Shown here piece after piece: positions 19,593 through 28,767 of a DNA stretch of 64,000 nucleotides. This DNA is from Streptomyces sp. Edi2 (GTDB taxonomy: Bacteria > Actinomycetota > Actinomycetes > Streptomycetales > Streptomycetaceae), in the NCBI RefSeq assembly GCF_040253635.1, contig NZ_JBEJGX010000003.1:4613501-4677500 (forward strand). The letters run 5' to 3'. Positions within the stretch are counted from its first letter, which is position 1. Every line of letters begins with the position of its first letter. The notes under the pieces were generated by a model that had not been told where the DNA came from, ran no database searches, and saw only the letters and a program-made list of their open reading frames with translations. Both the position numbers and the translations under genes were made by a program.

Positions 19593-20594
19593 GTGCAACT
19601 CCACGACGTCTGGTTCGTCCTTATCGCCGTCCTCTGGACCGGGTACTTCTTCCTCGAAGGGTTCGACTTCGGGATCGGTATCCACACCAAGCTCCTCGCC
19701 CGCGACCGGCAGGAGAAGCGCGTACTGATCAACACCATCGGCCCGGTCTGGGACGGCAACGAGGTCTGGCTGATCAGCGCGGCCGGTGCGACCTTCGCGG
19801 CCTTCCCCGACTGGTACGCCACCCTCTTCTCCGGCTTCTATCTGCCGCTGCTGCTGATCCTGGTGTGCCTGATCGTGCGCGGGGTCGCCTTCGAATACCG
19901 CCACAAGCGGACCGAGGAGCGCTGGCAGCGGAACTGGGAAAACGCGATCTTCTGGGCCTCGCTGCTGCCCGCGGTGCTCTGGGGTGTCCTGTTCGGCAAC
20001 CTCGTGCACGGCGTCAAGATCGATGCTCACAAGGAGTATGTGGGGAGCGTTCTCGACCTGCTGAACCCGTACGCGATTCTGGGCGGGCTGCTCACGCTGA
20101 CGCTGTTCACCTTCCACGGTGCGGTGTTCGCCTCGCTCAAGACGACGGGCGACATCCGGGATCGGTCACGCAGGATGGCGGCCGTCCTCGGAGCGCTCAC
20201 GCTGGTGCCGGTGGTCGGCTTCCTGGGCTGGACCCAGGCCGCCAAGGGTGACGGCACCAGCCTGATCGTCATGATCGTCGCGGTGGTCGCGCTGGTAGCG
20301 GCGCTGGGGGCCAACAAGCTCGGGCGTGAGGGCTGGGCGTTCGCCTTCTCCGGCATCACGGTCGTGGCCGCGATCGCGATGCTGTTCCTGACGCTCTTCC
20401 CGAACGTCATGCCCTCGACGCTGAACAAGAGCTGGAGCCTCACGGTCAGCAATGCCTCGTCCAGCCCCTACACCCTGAAGATCATCACGTGGTGCGCCGG
20501 TTTCGCCACACCACTGGTGATGCTCTACCAAGGCTGGACGTACTGGGTGTTCCGCAAGCGCATCGGCACCCAGCACATCGCCGATGCCCACTAA
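19593..20594 (+). CDS. cydB: Cytochrome bd ubiquinol oxidase subunit II
   Basis: The 333-residue multi-pass protein opens with MQLHDVWFVLIAVLWTGYFFLEGFDFGIG, the signature of CydB, and contains the conserved acidic GNEVWLI segment (WDGNEVWLISAAGATF). It forms the heterodimer with CydA. The GTG start has AGGAGG six bases upstream, and only nine bases separate it from cydA, so the two are co-transcribed. Confidence 0.97.
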   Translation: MQLHDVWFVLIAVLWTGYFFLEGFDFGIGIHTKLLARDRQEKRVLINTIGPVWDGNEVWLISAAGATFAAFPDWYATLFSGFYLPLLLILVCLIVRGVAFEYRHKRTEERWQRNWENAIFWASLLPAVLWGVLFGNLVHGVKIDAHKEYVGSVLDLLNPYAILGGLLTLTLFTFHGAVFASLKTTGDIRDRSRRMAAVLGALTLVPVVGFLGWTQAAKGDGTSLIVMIVAVVALVAALGANKLGREGWAFAFSGITVVAAIAMLFLTLFPNVMPSTLNKSWSLTVSNASSSPYTLKIITWCAGFATPLVMLYQGWTYWVFRKRIGTQHIADAH

Positions 20595-20600
20595 CTGAGC

Positions 20601-20622
20601 GGCCGCCCTCCCGGGGGCGGCC
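20601..20622. terminator. Hairpin between cydB and cydDC
   Basis: GGCCGCCC and GGGCGGCC form an eight-base-pair stem in the 40-base gap. It may attenuate transcription into cydDC rather than end it, since the downstream gene is in the same pathway. Confidence 0.55.
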
Positions 20623-20634
20623 CCAGCAGGACGG

Positions 20635-23600
20635 ATGTTTCACGTGAAACCGGTCGACCCGCGTCTGCTCCGCTACGCCCATGCCACCCGCGGTTTCCTG
20701 GTCGCGGTGGTGGTGCTCGGGCTTGCCGGAGCGGGCCTGGTCATCGGCCAGGCGATGCTGATCGCCGAGATCGTCGTCGGGGCGTTCCAGCACCATCTCG
20801 ATACCGGCGCCCTGGCCACACCGCTGGCGCTGCTCGCCGCGGTCTCCGTCGGGCGCGGTCTGGTCTCCTGGCTCACCGAGCTGGCCGCGCACCGCGCCGG
20901 CGCGGCGGTCAAGTCCGAGCTGCGTATGCGGCTGATCGAGCGGGCGGCGCGGCTGGGGCCCGGCGCGGTGATCGGGCGCACGGACGGCGGCGCGTCGGCC
21001 ACGGCTCCGTACGGCACCGGGGCGGCCGACGCGGGCACGCCCGACGGTACGGGCACCCGGGAGATGCGAACCGGCGAACTCACCGCCCTCGCGACCCGCG
21101 GCATCGACGCACTGGACGACTACTTCGCCCGCTATCTGCCGCAGTTGGGGCTGGCGGTCGTCGTCCCCCTCGCCGTGCTGGCCCGGATCGTCACCGGCGA
21201 CTGGATATCGGCGCTCACCATCGTCCTCACCCTCCCGCTGATCCCGCTGTTCATGATCCTGATCGGCTGGGCCACCCAGGCGCGGATGGACCGCCAGTGG
21301 CGGCTGCTCGCCCGGCTGTCGGGCCACTTCCTCGATGTCGTCGAGGGCCTGCCGACCCTCAAGGTCTTCGGCCGGGCCAAGGCCCAGGCCGCCTCCATCC
21401 GGGCCATCACCGGTGAGTACCGCCGGGCGACGATGCGCACCCTGCGGATCGCCTTTCTCTCCTCCTTCGCGCTCGAACTCCTCGCTACCATCTCGGTCGC
21501 GCTGGTCGCGGTCGGCATCGGTATGCGGCTGGTGCACGGTGAGCTCGACCTCTACACCGGCCTGATGGTGCTGGTGCTGGCGCCCGAGGCGTATCTGCCG
21601 CTGCGGCAGGTCGGCGCGCAGTACCACGCCGCAGCCGAGGGACTTTCGGCCGCGGAGGAGATCTTCGCGGTGCTGGAGACTCCGCTGCGCACCGCCGGGA
21701 CCGCCCCCGCGCCCGAGGGCACCGCGCTGACCGTGGAAGAGCTGGTGGTGCGCCACCCCGGGCGGACCGCCGACTCGCTCCCGGCGACGTCGTTCGAGGT
21801 CCGGCCCGGCGAGACCGTCGCACTGGTCGGCCCCTCCGGTGCCGGCAAGTCCACCCTGCTGAGCGTGCTGCTCGGCTTCACCGAACCGTACGGGGGCCGG
21901 GCCCTCGTCGACGGCCGGGACATCGCGTCGCTCTCCCCCGAGAGCTGGCGGCAGCGGATCGCGTGGGTGCCGCAGCACCCGCATCTGTTCGCCGGCACCA
22001 TCGACGAGAACGTCCGGCTGGCGCGGCCGGATGCGGATGACGCCGCGGTACGCAACGCCCTGGGCCAGGCGGGCGCGCTGGACTTCATCGACGCGCTCCC
22101 GGACGGGATGGCGACCCGGCTCGGTGAGTCCGGTGCCGGGCTCTCGGCAGGCCAGCGCCAGCGGCTCGCGCTCGCCCGCGCCTTCCTCGCCGACCGCCCG
22201 ATCCTGCTCCTGGACGAGCCCACCGCCAACCTCGACGGCGCGACCGAGGAGGCGTTGGTGACCGCGATCGGCCGGCTCGCCGTCGGCCGTACGGTCCTGC
22301 TCGTCGTCCACCGGCCGGCGTTGCTGGCGGTGGCGGACCGGGTGGTGCGGTTGCCGGGGGCGGTGGGGGCTGCGGACACGGTCGATGCTCTGGGGGCGGA
22401 TGCCGCGGATGCCGCGGATGCCGCGGATGCCGCGGACGGCGCGGCGGAGCTGCTGGGCGCGGGGACGCGGGACCCGGGCTCCGCCGAGGCGGCGGCCGGG
22501 CCGCCGGCTCAGGATGAGGACACCGGGGCGGACTCCCTTCCCGGCCCCGCCCGGGGCTCGGCGCTCACCCGGCTGCGGCGGACGGCCCGGTCCCATCGGG
22601 CGCGGTTCGCGCTGGCGCTGCTGCTGGGGAGCCTGGCGCTGGGCAGTGCGGTGGGTCTGATGGCGACCTCGGGGTGGCTGATCTCGCGGGCGGCGCAGCA
22701 GCCGCCGGTGCTGTATCTGATGGTGGCGGTGACCGCGACCAGGGCGTTCGGCATCGGCCGTGCGGTCTTCCGGTACGCCGAGCGGCTGGTCGCCCATGAC
22801 GCGGTCTTCCGGATGCTCGCCGAGGCACGTGTCGCCGTCTTCCGGCGGCTGGAACGGCTGGCACCGGCCGGGCTCAAGGAGCGCAGCCGCGGCGATCTGC
22901 TGTCGCGGCTGGTGGCCGATGTCGATGCGGGGCAGGACTACTTCCTGCGCTGGCTGCTGCCCGTCGGGGCGGCGGTGCTGGTCGGCGCGGGCGCGGTCGG
23001 TTTCACCGGCTGGCTGTTGCCGGAGGCCGGTGCGCTGCTCGCCGTCGGACTGCTGCTCGCGGGCGTGGGGGTGCCGATGCTCTCGGGTGGGCTGGCCCGG
23101 CGGGCGGAGCGCCAACTGGCGCCTGCGCGCGGGCGGCTCGCCACCCGCGTCGTCGATGTGCTCACCGGTACCGCCGAGTTGACGGTGGCCGGTGCGCTCC
23201 CCGCCCGTACGGAGGAGGTGCGCGGCGCAGACCGGGAGCTGACCCGGATCGCCTCCCGGTCGGCCACCGTGTCCGGGACCGGCGCCGGGCTGTCGGCGCT
23301 GCTGTGCGGACTGACGGTCGCCGCGGCGTCGGTGGCCGGCGTCCAGGCCGTACACGCGGGCCGGCTGTCGGGCGTGGCGCTGGCCGTGGTCGTGCTCACC
23401 CCGCTCGCCGCCTTCGAGGCGGTGGCCGGGCTGCCGCTCGCCGTGCAGTACCGCAGGCGCACCCGGCACGCCGCCGAGCGGGTCTTCGAGGTGCTGGACG
23501 CGCCGGTCCCGGTGCAGGAGCCGACCGCGCCGGCCGATGCTCCCGAGTCGCCGTTCCCGCTGGTCGTACGGGATCTGACCGCGTGCCATCCGGGAGCGGA

Positions 23601-24333
23601 CCGCCCGGCGCTGGACGGCGTGGGCTTCACCTTGACCGCCGGCCGCCGGCTCGCGGTCGTCGGCCCGTCCGGTTCCGGGAAGACCACGCTGGCGCAGGTG
23701 CTGCTGCGCTTTGTGGACCGGGAGTCGGGGACGTACCGGCTGGGCGGAACGGATGCCCGGACGCTGGCAGGTGACGCGGTCCGGCGGCTGGTGGGGCTGT
23801 GCGCGCAGGACGCGCACCTCTTCGACAGCTCGCTGCGGGAGAACCTCAAGCTCGCCCGCAGGGACCGGCGCGGCGCCTCGGGCGATGCCGACCGGGACCT
23901 GTGGGACGCGCTCGGGCGGGCGCGGCTCGCGGACTGGGTGCGGGGGCTGCCCGACGGCCTGGACACCATGGTCGGGGAGCACGGCGCCCGGCTGTCCGGT
24001 GGCCAGCGCCAGCGCCTGGCCCTGGCGCGTGCGCTGCTCGCGGACTTCCCGGTGCTCGTCCTGGACGAGCCCGCCGAGCACCTGGATCTGGCCACCGCCG
24101 ATGCGCTGACCGCCGATCTGCTGGCCGCGACCGAGGGCCGTACGACGGTCCTGATCACCCACCGGCTCACCGGTCTGGAGGAGGTCGACGAGGTGCTGGT
24201 CCTGGATCAGGGGCGGGTCGCACAGTGCGGGCCGTACGCGGAGCTGGCCGCGGCCGACGGCCCGTTCCGGCGGATGCTGGAGCGCGAGCGGGCGGTGGAT
24301 ACGGCGTACGGGGCGGCGCAGCCGGTGGCGTAA
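20635..24333 (+). CDS. cydDC: Fused CydD-CydC thiol ABC exporter
   Basis: The 1232-residue protein contains two complete ABC half-transporters in one chain. The first has Walker A GPSGAGKST near residue 400, LSAGQRQRLALARA and LLLDEPTANLD; the second has GPSGSGKTT near 1010, LSGGQRQRLALARA and LVLDEPAEHLD. CydDC exports glutathione or cysteine and is needed to assemble cytochrome bd; actinobacteria often fuse the two. The linker near residues 585-640 includes an Ala-Asp repeat (9-bp units, 22397-22440). The second D-loop is EHLD rather than the usual NLD, a mild asymmetry. AGGACGG lies before the ATG, and a parS overlaps the first codons. Confidence 0.96.
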   Translation: MFHVKPVDPRLLRYAHATRGFLVAVVVLGLAGAGLVIGQAMLIAEIVVGAFQHHLDTGALATPLALLAAVSVGRGLVSWLTELAAHRAGAAVKSELRMRLIERAARLGPGAVIGRTDGGASATAPYGTGAADAGTPDGTGTREMRTGELTALATRGIDALDDYFARYLPQLGLAVVVPLAVLARIVTGDWISALTIVLTLPLIPLFMILIGWATQARMDRQWRLLARLSGHFLDVVEGLPTLKVFGRAKAQAASIRAITGEYRRATMRTLRIAFLSSFALELLATISVALVAVGIGMRLVHGELDLYTGLMVLVLAPEAYLPLRQVGAQYHAAAEGLSAAEEIFAVLETPLRTAGTAPAPEGTALTVEELVVRHPGRTADSLPATSFEVRPGETVALVGPSGAGKSTLLSVLLGFTEPYGGRALVDGRDIASLSPESWRQRIAWVPQHPHLFAGTIDENVRLARPDADDAAVRNALGQAGALDFIDALPDGMATRLGESGAGLSAGQRQRLALARAFLADRPILLLDEPTANLDGATEEALVTAIGRLAVGRTVLLVVHRPALLAVADRVVRLPGAVGAADTVDALGADAADAADAADAADGAAELLGAGTRDPGSAEAAAGPPAQDEDTGADSLPGPARGSALTRLRRTARSHRARFALALLLGSLALGSAVGLMATSGWLISRAAQQPPVLYLMVAVTATRAFGIGRAVFRYAERLVAHDAVFRMLAEARVAVFRRLERLAPAGLKERSRGDLLSRLVADVDAGQDYFLRWLLPVGAAVLVGAGAVGFTGWLLPEAGALLAVGLLLAGVGVPMLSGGLARRAERQLAPARGRLATRVVDVLTGTAELTVAGALPARTEEVRGADRELTRIASRSATVSGTGAGLSALLCGLTVAAASVAGVQAVHAGRLSGVALAVVVLTPLAAFEAVAGLPLAVQYRRRTRHAAERVFEVLDAPVPVQEPTAPADAPESPFPLVVRDLTACHPGADRPALDGVGFTLTAGRRLAVVGPSGSGKTTLAQVLLRFVDRESGTYRLGGTDARTLAGDAVRRLVGLCAQDAHLFDSSLRENLKLARRDRRGASGDADRDLWDALGRARLADWVRGLPDGLDTMVGEHGARLSGGQRQRLALARALLADFPVLVLDEPAEHLDLATADALTADLLAATEGRTTVLITHRLTGLEEVDEVLVLDQGRVAQCGPYAELAAADGPFRRMLERERAVDTAYGAAQPVA
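20637..20650. other. parS site overlapping the cydDC start codon
   Basis: A perfect GTTTCACGTGAAAC begins at the G of the ATG and covers codons 2-5 (Phe-His-Val-Lys). Any ParB binding here would sit at the start of the cydDC coding region. Confidence 0.92.
22397..22440. repeat. 9-bp tandem repeat in the cydDC linker
   Basis: Four and a half units of GATGCCGCG encode Asp-Ala-Ala repeats between the two transporter halves. Confidence 0.9.
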
Positions 24334-24452
24334 GCCCACGCTCAGCGGTGACACAGGGCGACGCGCTGCACAGGGCCTCCGGTCCCCTCCACGTCCGGCC
24401 GCCGAATATAACCGGACTTTCCCCGGAAAACAGCCCTTATTAGGCTCGTGGC

Positions 24453-26219
24453 ATGGCAGCCACGGCACCACCCCCGCCCGGGGGCCCCGCGGACCCCGCG
24501 TACCCCGGGGGCGACGGCGCGCGTACGGCCCCCGATCCCATGGACGCCGCCACCGAGGCGACCCGCAGCCTGCAGGGGCTGTCGTCCGAGCTGACCGCCC
24601 GGGTACCGCAGCTGCTGGAAGCGATGCGCACGGTCGGCGCGGGTCTCGATCTGCACATCACCCTGGACCGGATCGTGGAGACGGCCGCCGAGCTGGCCGA
24701 CGCCCGCTACGCCGCGATCGGGATCATCGACGACGCCCGCGAGGGGCTGTCGGACTTTGTGACGTACGGGGTGACCAGGGAGCAGCACGAACGGATCGGC
24801 GCGCTGCCCGACGGCCACAAGGGCCTGCTCGGGGCGCTCATCCATGATCCCAAGCCACTGCGCCTCGCCGACCTCACGGAGGACTCCCGCTCGGCCGGCT
24901 TCCCTGCCGGGCACCCGCCGATGCGGACGTTTCTCGGGGTACCGATCCGCGTCCAGGGCGAGATCTTCGGCAACCTCTATCTGACGGAGAAGCGCCGGGG
25001 CGGGGAGTTCAGCAAGGAGGACCTGCACATGGTGCGGGTGCTGGCCACCGAGGCCGGTATCGCGATCGGCAACGCCCGGCTGCATGCGGCAACCGCGCAG
25101 CGGGAGCGGTGGATCGACGGCTCCGTGGCGGTGACCACCGAACTCCTCGCCGGCAGCGATGTCGACGATGCGCTCGCGGTGGTCGCCGAGCAGGCCCGCA
25201 AGCTGGCGGACTCGGCGGCCGGCATTGTGCTGCTGCCCGACGAGGAGGGCGGCCTGGAGATCGTCGCGGTGTCGGCGGACGACCCCACCGGGATCATGGG
25301 GACGCAGATTCCGCCCCACAGCCCGGTGGTCGAACAACTCCTCACCGGGGAACCCGTGTTCGTGCACGATTCGGCCACCGACCCACGGATGATCACTGAT
25401 ATCGCGGCTCGCTTCGGCCCCAGCATGATGCTGCCGCTCAAGAGTGGCGGGCGGGTGCTCGGCACCCTTGCGACCCCGCGGGCCAGGGGCGCCCGCCCGT
25501 TCACCACCGCTGAGCGGACGCTGGCCACCCAGTTCGCGGCGCAGGCCGCACTGGCGCTGGTGCTGGCCGACGCCCAGCGCGACCGTGAGCGGCTGGCCGT
25601 CTACGAGGACCGCGACCGGATCGCCCGTGACCTGCACGATCTCGTCATCCAACGGCTCTTCGCGACGGGCATGATCCTGGAGAGCGCACAGCGCAGATCC
25701 GTGGTGCCCGAGGTAGCACAGGGCGTCGGCAAGGCCGTCGACGAGCTGGACGTCACCATCCAGGAGATCAGAACCGCGATCTTCGCCCTGCAACAGGGAC
25801 CGGCCGAGGCGCCGTCCGGGCTGCGGACCCGGGTCCTGCGCGAAATCGGCACCGCCGCCGTACCACTCGGCTTCCAGCCGTCGGCCGGCTTCATCGGCCC
25901 GGTCGACTCCCGGATCGGCGAGCTGACCGGCAAAAACCTGATCGCCGCGTTGCGTGAGGCGCTTTCGAACGCCTTCCGGCACGCCCAGGCCTCCCGGATC
26001 GAGGTCGTCGTCGATGCCACGATCCGCCTCCCGGACGGCGCCGACGGCGTCCGCCTGACCGTCGCCGACGACGGCATCGGCATCTCGGACGGCGGTCGCC
26101 GCAGTGGCCTCAAGAACCTCGCCAAGCGCGCGGAGTCACTGGGCGGCTCCAGCTCGTACGGCCCCGGGCTGGGCGAGGACGGTACGGGGACGACGCTGAG
26201 GTGGGAGGCGCCGCTGTGA
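24453..26219 (+). CDS. GAF-GAF sensor histidine kinase (DosS/DevS-like)
   Basis: The 588-residue soluble protein has two GAF domains (about 55-210 and 230-375), then a HisKA_3 dimerisation box RDRIARDLHDLVIQRLF with the phospho-His in DLHD, and a HATPase region (EALSNAFRHA, VADDGIG). This layout matches DosS/DevS oxygen or redox sensors of actinobacteria. It lies 119 bases after the cyd operon, so a role in sensing oxygen or redox state is an inference from context. No response regulator is adjacent, making it an orphan here. No ribosome-binding site precedes the ATG, and a TAGGCT sits seven bases before it, so the transcript may be leaderless. Confidence 0.88.
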   Translation: MAATAPPPPGGPADPAYPGGDGARTAPDPMDAATEATRSLQGLSSELTARVPQLLEAMRTVGAGLDLHITLDRIVETAAELADARYAAIGIIDDAREGLSDFVTYGVTREQHERIGALPDGHKGLLGALIHDPKPLRLADLTEDSRSAGFPAGHPPMRTFLGVPIRVQGEIFGNLYLTEKRRGGEFSKEDLHMVRVLATEAGIAIGNARLHAATAQRERWIDGSVAVTTELLAGSDVDDALAVVAEQARKLADSAAGIVLLPDEEGGLEIVAVSADDPTGIMGTQIPPHSPVVEQLLTGEPVFVHDSATDPRMITDIAARFGPSMMLPLKSGGRVLGTLATPRARGARPFTTAERTLATQFAAQAALALVLADAQRDRERLAVYEDRDRIARDLHDLVIQRLFATGMILESAQRRSVVPEVAQGVGKAVDELDVTIQEIRTAIFALQQGPAEAPSGLRTRVLREIGTAAVPLGFQPSAGFIGPVDSRIGELTGKNLIAALREALSNAFRHAQASRIEVVVDATIRLPDGADGVRLTVADDGIGISDGGRRSGLKNLAKRAESLGGSSSYGPGLGEDGTGTTLRWEAPL

Positions 26220-26335
26220 GGGTGGGGCGGGGCAGGGCGGGCGTAGTGGCGGGGAGGGCCAGGCGAGACCGGGCCGCGCGGGCGTACCCGGCAGATGCCG
26301 GGGCGAGACCGGGCGGCGCGCTGTCGGCCTCGGGG

Positions 26336-27331
26336 CTACCGGCCGCACCCCGGCAGGCCGTGGCGCAGGATCCGCTCGATGACGGCCGCGACGCCGTCGT
26401 CGTTGTTGGACGCGGTACGGCCCGTCGTGGCGGACAGCACGTCGGGATGCGCGTTGGCCATGGCGTACGAGGTGCCGGCCCAGGTCAGCATCTCTATGTC
26501 GTTCGGCATGTCCCCGAAAGCGACCACTTCCTGCGGGGAGATGCCGCGCTCCGCACAGCAGCGGGCGAGGGTGCCGGCCTTGCTGACACCGGGACCGCTG
26601 ATCTCCAGGAGGGCGGTGGGGCTGGACCGGGTGAAGGACGCGAGATCGCCGGCCGTCGTACGGGCCAGCGTGAGGAACGCGTCGGGGTCCAGCTCGGGGT
26701 GGTGCGCCAGCAACTTGATCACGGGCTGCTCGGGGAAGGCGGGGCCCGCGGGATCGATGGGTCCGGTGGGATCGACGGGGCCAGTGGCGCCACCGGAGGG
26801 GCCGTCCGGTCCCTGGTACTCGTCGTGCCCCGCCGGGTGCGGACACAGCGTCGAGACGAAGTCCTCGGCCAGCAGCTTCTCGGCCGGCGCGACGACCGCG
26901 GCCGGGTCCAGGAGAAGCGGCGGGTACTGCGGCTCGTAGTGGATGCCGCCGGTGCGCTCGACCGCGAACGAGGTCCCGGGCGCGGCACCGCGCAGCGCCT
27001 CCACGACGGCGAGCGCGACGGTCCGCTCCAGGGGGCTGACCTCGACGATCCGGCCGCCGCGGTGCAGATCGACGACGGCCGCGCCGTTCGCGCAGATCGC
27101 CAGGCCGTGACCGTGCACATGGTCGCTGACCACGCCCATCCAGCGGGCCGGACGCCCGGTGACGAAGAACACCTCGATGCCGGCCTGCTCCGCGGCGGCC
27201 AGCGCGGCGATCGTCCGGTCGGAGACCGTCTTGTCGTCGTGCAGCAGTGTGCCGTCGAGATCGGTGGCGATCAGCCGGGGCGCGACGGCCGTTCCGGGCG
27301 CCCGTGGTGGTGTGGCGGGGGCATCAGTCAC
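26336..27331 (-). CDS. HAD-superfamily Cof-type phosphatase
   Basis: The 331-residue protein has the HAD motifs [13 protein letters not shown] (nucleophile and acid/base Asp), FVTGRPARW, a late Lys in the KLLAHHPELD region, and GDMPNDIEML. It belongs to the Cof/YbjI group that dephosphorylates sugar phosphates or cofactors. A Pro/Gly-rich insert (GGATGPVDPTGPIDPAGP) interrupts the cap region. I chose the GTG giving MTDAPATPP; an ATG at 27355 adds eight residues but lacks a ribosome-binding site. It converges with the kinase gene. A paralogue lies beside serS. Confidence 0.86.
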   Translation of the reverse strand: MTDAPATPPRAPGTAVAPRLIATDLDGTLLHDDKTVSDRTIAALAAAEQAGIEVFFVTGRPARWMGVVSDHVHGHGLAICANGAAVVDLHRGGRIVEVSPLERTVALAVVEALRGAAPGTSFAVERTGGIHYEPQYPPLLLDPAAVVAPAEKLLAEDFVSTLCPHPAGHDEYQGPDGPSGGATGPVDPTGPIDPAGPAFPEQPVIKLLAHHPELDPDAFLTLARTTAGDLASFTRSSPTALLEISGPGVSKAGTLARCCAERGISPQEVVAFGDMPNDIEMLTWAGTSYAMANAHPDVLSATTGRTASNNDDGVAAVIERILRHGLPGCGR

Positions 27332-27426
27332 GGGGCCATCTTCCCGTACCGCCATGCACAGGAGTGCGGTGGGTTGCGCGCATGAGCCCGTGGCGGCCGG
27401 GCGGATGGGGTGAGGACGGGCGGTGG

Positions 27427-27532
27427 CGGAGCCCGTCCACGGCGTCGAGGGACGTGGTGGAGCCGGTCCACGGCACCGAGGGATGTGAGGGATGTGAGTG
27501 CTGTGGCGGAGCTCGTCCACGGCACCGAGGTG
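27427..27532. repeat. Three direct repeats of about 26 bp before the LLM monooxygenase gene
   Basis: Copies at 27427-27452, 27458-27483 and 27507-27532 share the core GTCCACGGC followed by (A/G)(C/T)CGAGG. Spacing is irregular (31 and 49 bases). They lie in the 240-base gap between divergent genes. Confidence 0.85.
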
Positions 27533-27571
27533 AATCGTCCGCACCGTGCGGACGGCCGTACGCTCGGGGGT

Positions 27572-28471
27572 ATGCGACTGAGCACCGTGATACTCCCCGT
27601 CCGCCGCTGGTCCGAAGGCGGACGGGAGGCATGGCAGCGCGCCGAGGAGCTGGGCTTCCACGCCGCGTACACCTACGACCACCTCTCGTGGCGGACCTTC
27701 CGTGACCAGGCGTGGTTCGGCGCCCTTCCGACGCTGACCGCGGCCGCGGCCGCGACCTCCCGTCTGCGGCTGGGCACCCTCGTCACCTCGCCGAACTTCC
27801 GGCACCCGGTCACCCTCGCCAAGGAACTGATCTCGCTCGACGACATCAGCGACGGCCGGATCACCCTGGGCATCGGCGCCGGCGGCAACGGCTTCGATGC
27901 CACCGCGCTCGGCCAGGACCCCTGGGAGCCGCGGGAACGGGCCGACCGCTTCGCCGAGTTCGTCGCGCTGCTGGACCTGCTGCTGACCCAGGATGTCGTC
28001 TCCTACGCCGGCGACCACTACTCCGCGCACGAGGTCCGCAACATCCCCGGTTGCGCGCAGCGGCCGCGGCTGCCGTTCGCGGTGGCGGCCACCGGGCCGC
28101 GCGGGCTGAAGCTGGCCGCCCAGTACGGTCAGGCATGGGTCACGACGGGGGATCCCAAGGTCTCCAACGGAGGCGGTACGCCGGACGAGTCGCGTGCGGC
28201 GATCCGCGGACAGCTCGAGCGCCTGGGCAAGGCCTGTGCCGATCAGGGCCGGGACCTCGCCGACCTGCAGAAGATCATGCTGACCGGCTTCACTCCGGAC
28301 CGTCCGCTGGACTCCGTGGACGCCTTTGTCGACTTCGCCGGCCGCCACGCCGAGCTGGGTATCGACGAGCTGGTCCTCCACTGGCCGATCGCCGATTCGG
28401 TCTTCGAGGCCGACGTCGCGGTCTTCGAACGGATCGCGACGGAGGGGCTGGGGCAGCTGGCCGCGCGGTAG
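27572..28471 (+). CDS. LLM-class flavin- or F420-dependent oxidoreductase
   Basis: The 299-residue protein is a luciferase-like TIM-barrel enzyme: AWQRAEELGFHAAYTYDHLSW near the start, RLRLGTLVTSPNFRHPVTLAKE, and GRITLGIGAGGNGFDATALG. Family members use FMNH2 or F420 to oxidise small molecules. The ATG is preceded by a weak GGGGG. Nothing next to it points to a pathway. The 296 bases that follow before htpX contain short inverted and direct repeats around GTACTGGTGGCC and no gene. Confidence 0.87.
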   Translation: MRLSTVILPVRRWSEGGREAWQRAEELGFHAAYTYDHLSWRTFRDQAWFGALPTLTAAAAATSRLRLGTLVTSPNFRHPVTLAKELISLDDISDGRITLGIGAGGNGFDATALGQDPWEPRERADRFAEFVALLDLLLTQDVVSYAGDHYSAHEVRNIPGCAQRPRLPFAVAATGPRGLKLAAQYGQAWVTTGDPKVSNGGGTPDESRAAIRGQLERLGKACADQGRDLADLQKIMLTGFTPDRPLDSVDAFVDFAGRHAELGIDELVLHWPIADSVFEADVAVFERIATEGLGQLAAR

Positions 28472-28767
28472 GAGGGGCTCCGGAGGCGTCTCCGCGGCCG
28501 CAGGACGTCCTGCAGTACTGGTGGCCACCAATAGGCCACCCGTACTGGTCGGCCCTGGCATGGAAGCTCCCCGACAGCACCGGCATCGAAGCTGCCCGAC
28601 AGCCCGACGCGCCCGGTACTCCCCTGGCCTGGGCTTTACCCTGCATATAGCTCCGAAGAGGGAGAATTGGGACAGCGGGGCGCGGTGTGCGTCCCGTGGC
28701 GCGCGATGCGCGGACGGCACGCGAGCGGTGGGCGCATTGCGCGAACTGCGGTGCTTTCGGAGGAGCC

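Noticed and set aside
16611..20117. 1168-codon minus-strand frame across hisC and cydA
   Set aside because: It is an antisense shadow; the plus strand encodes clear HisC and CydA.
20485..24471. Very long minus-strand open frame across cydDC
   Set aside because: It is the antisense shadow of a high-GC gene; the plus strand encodes intact CydDC.
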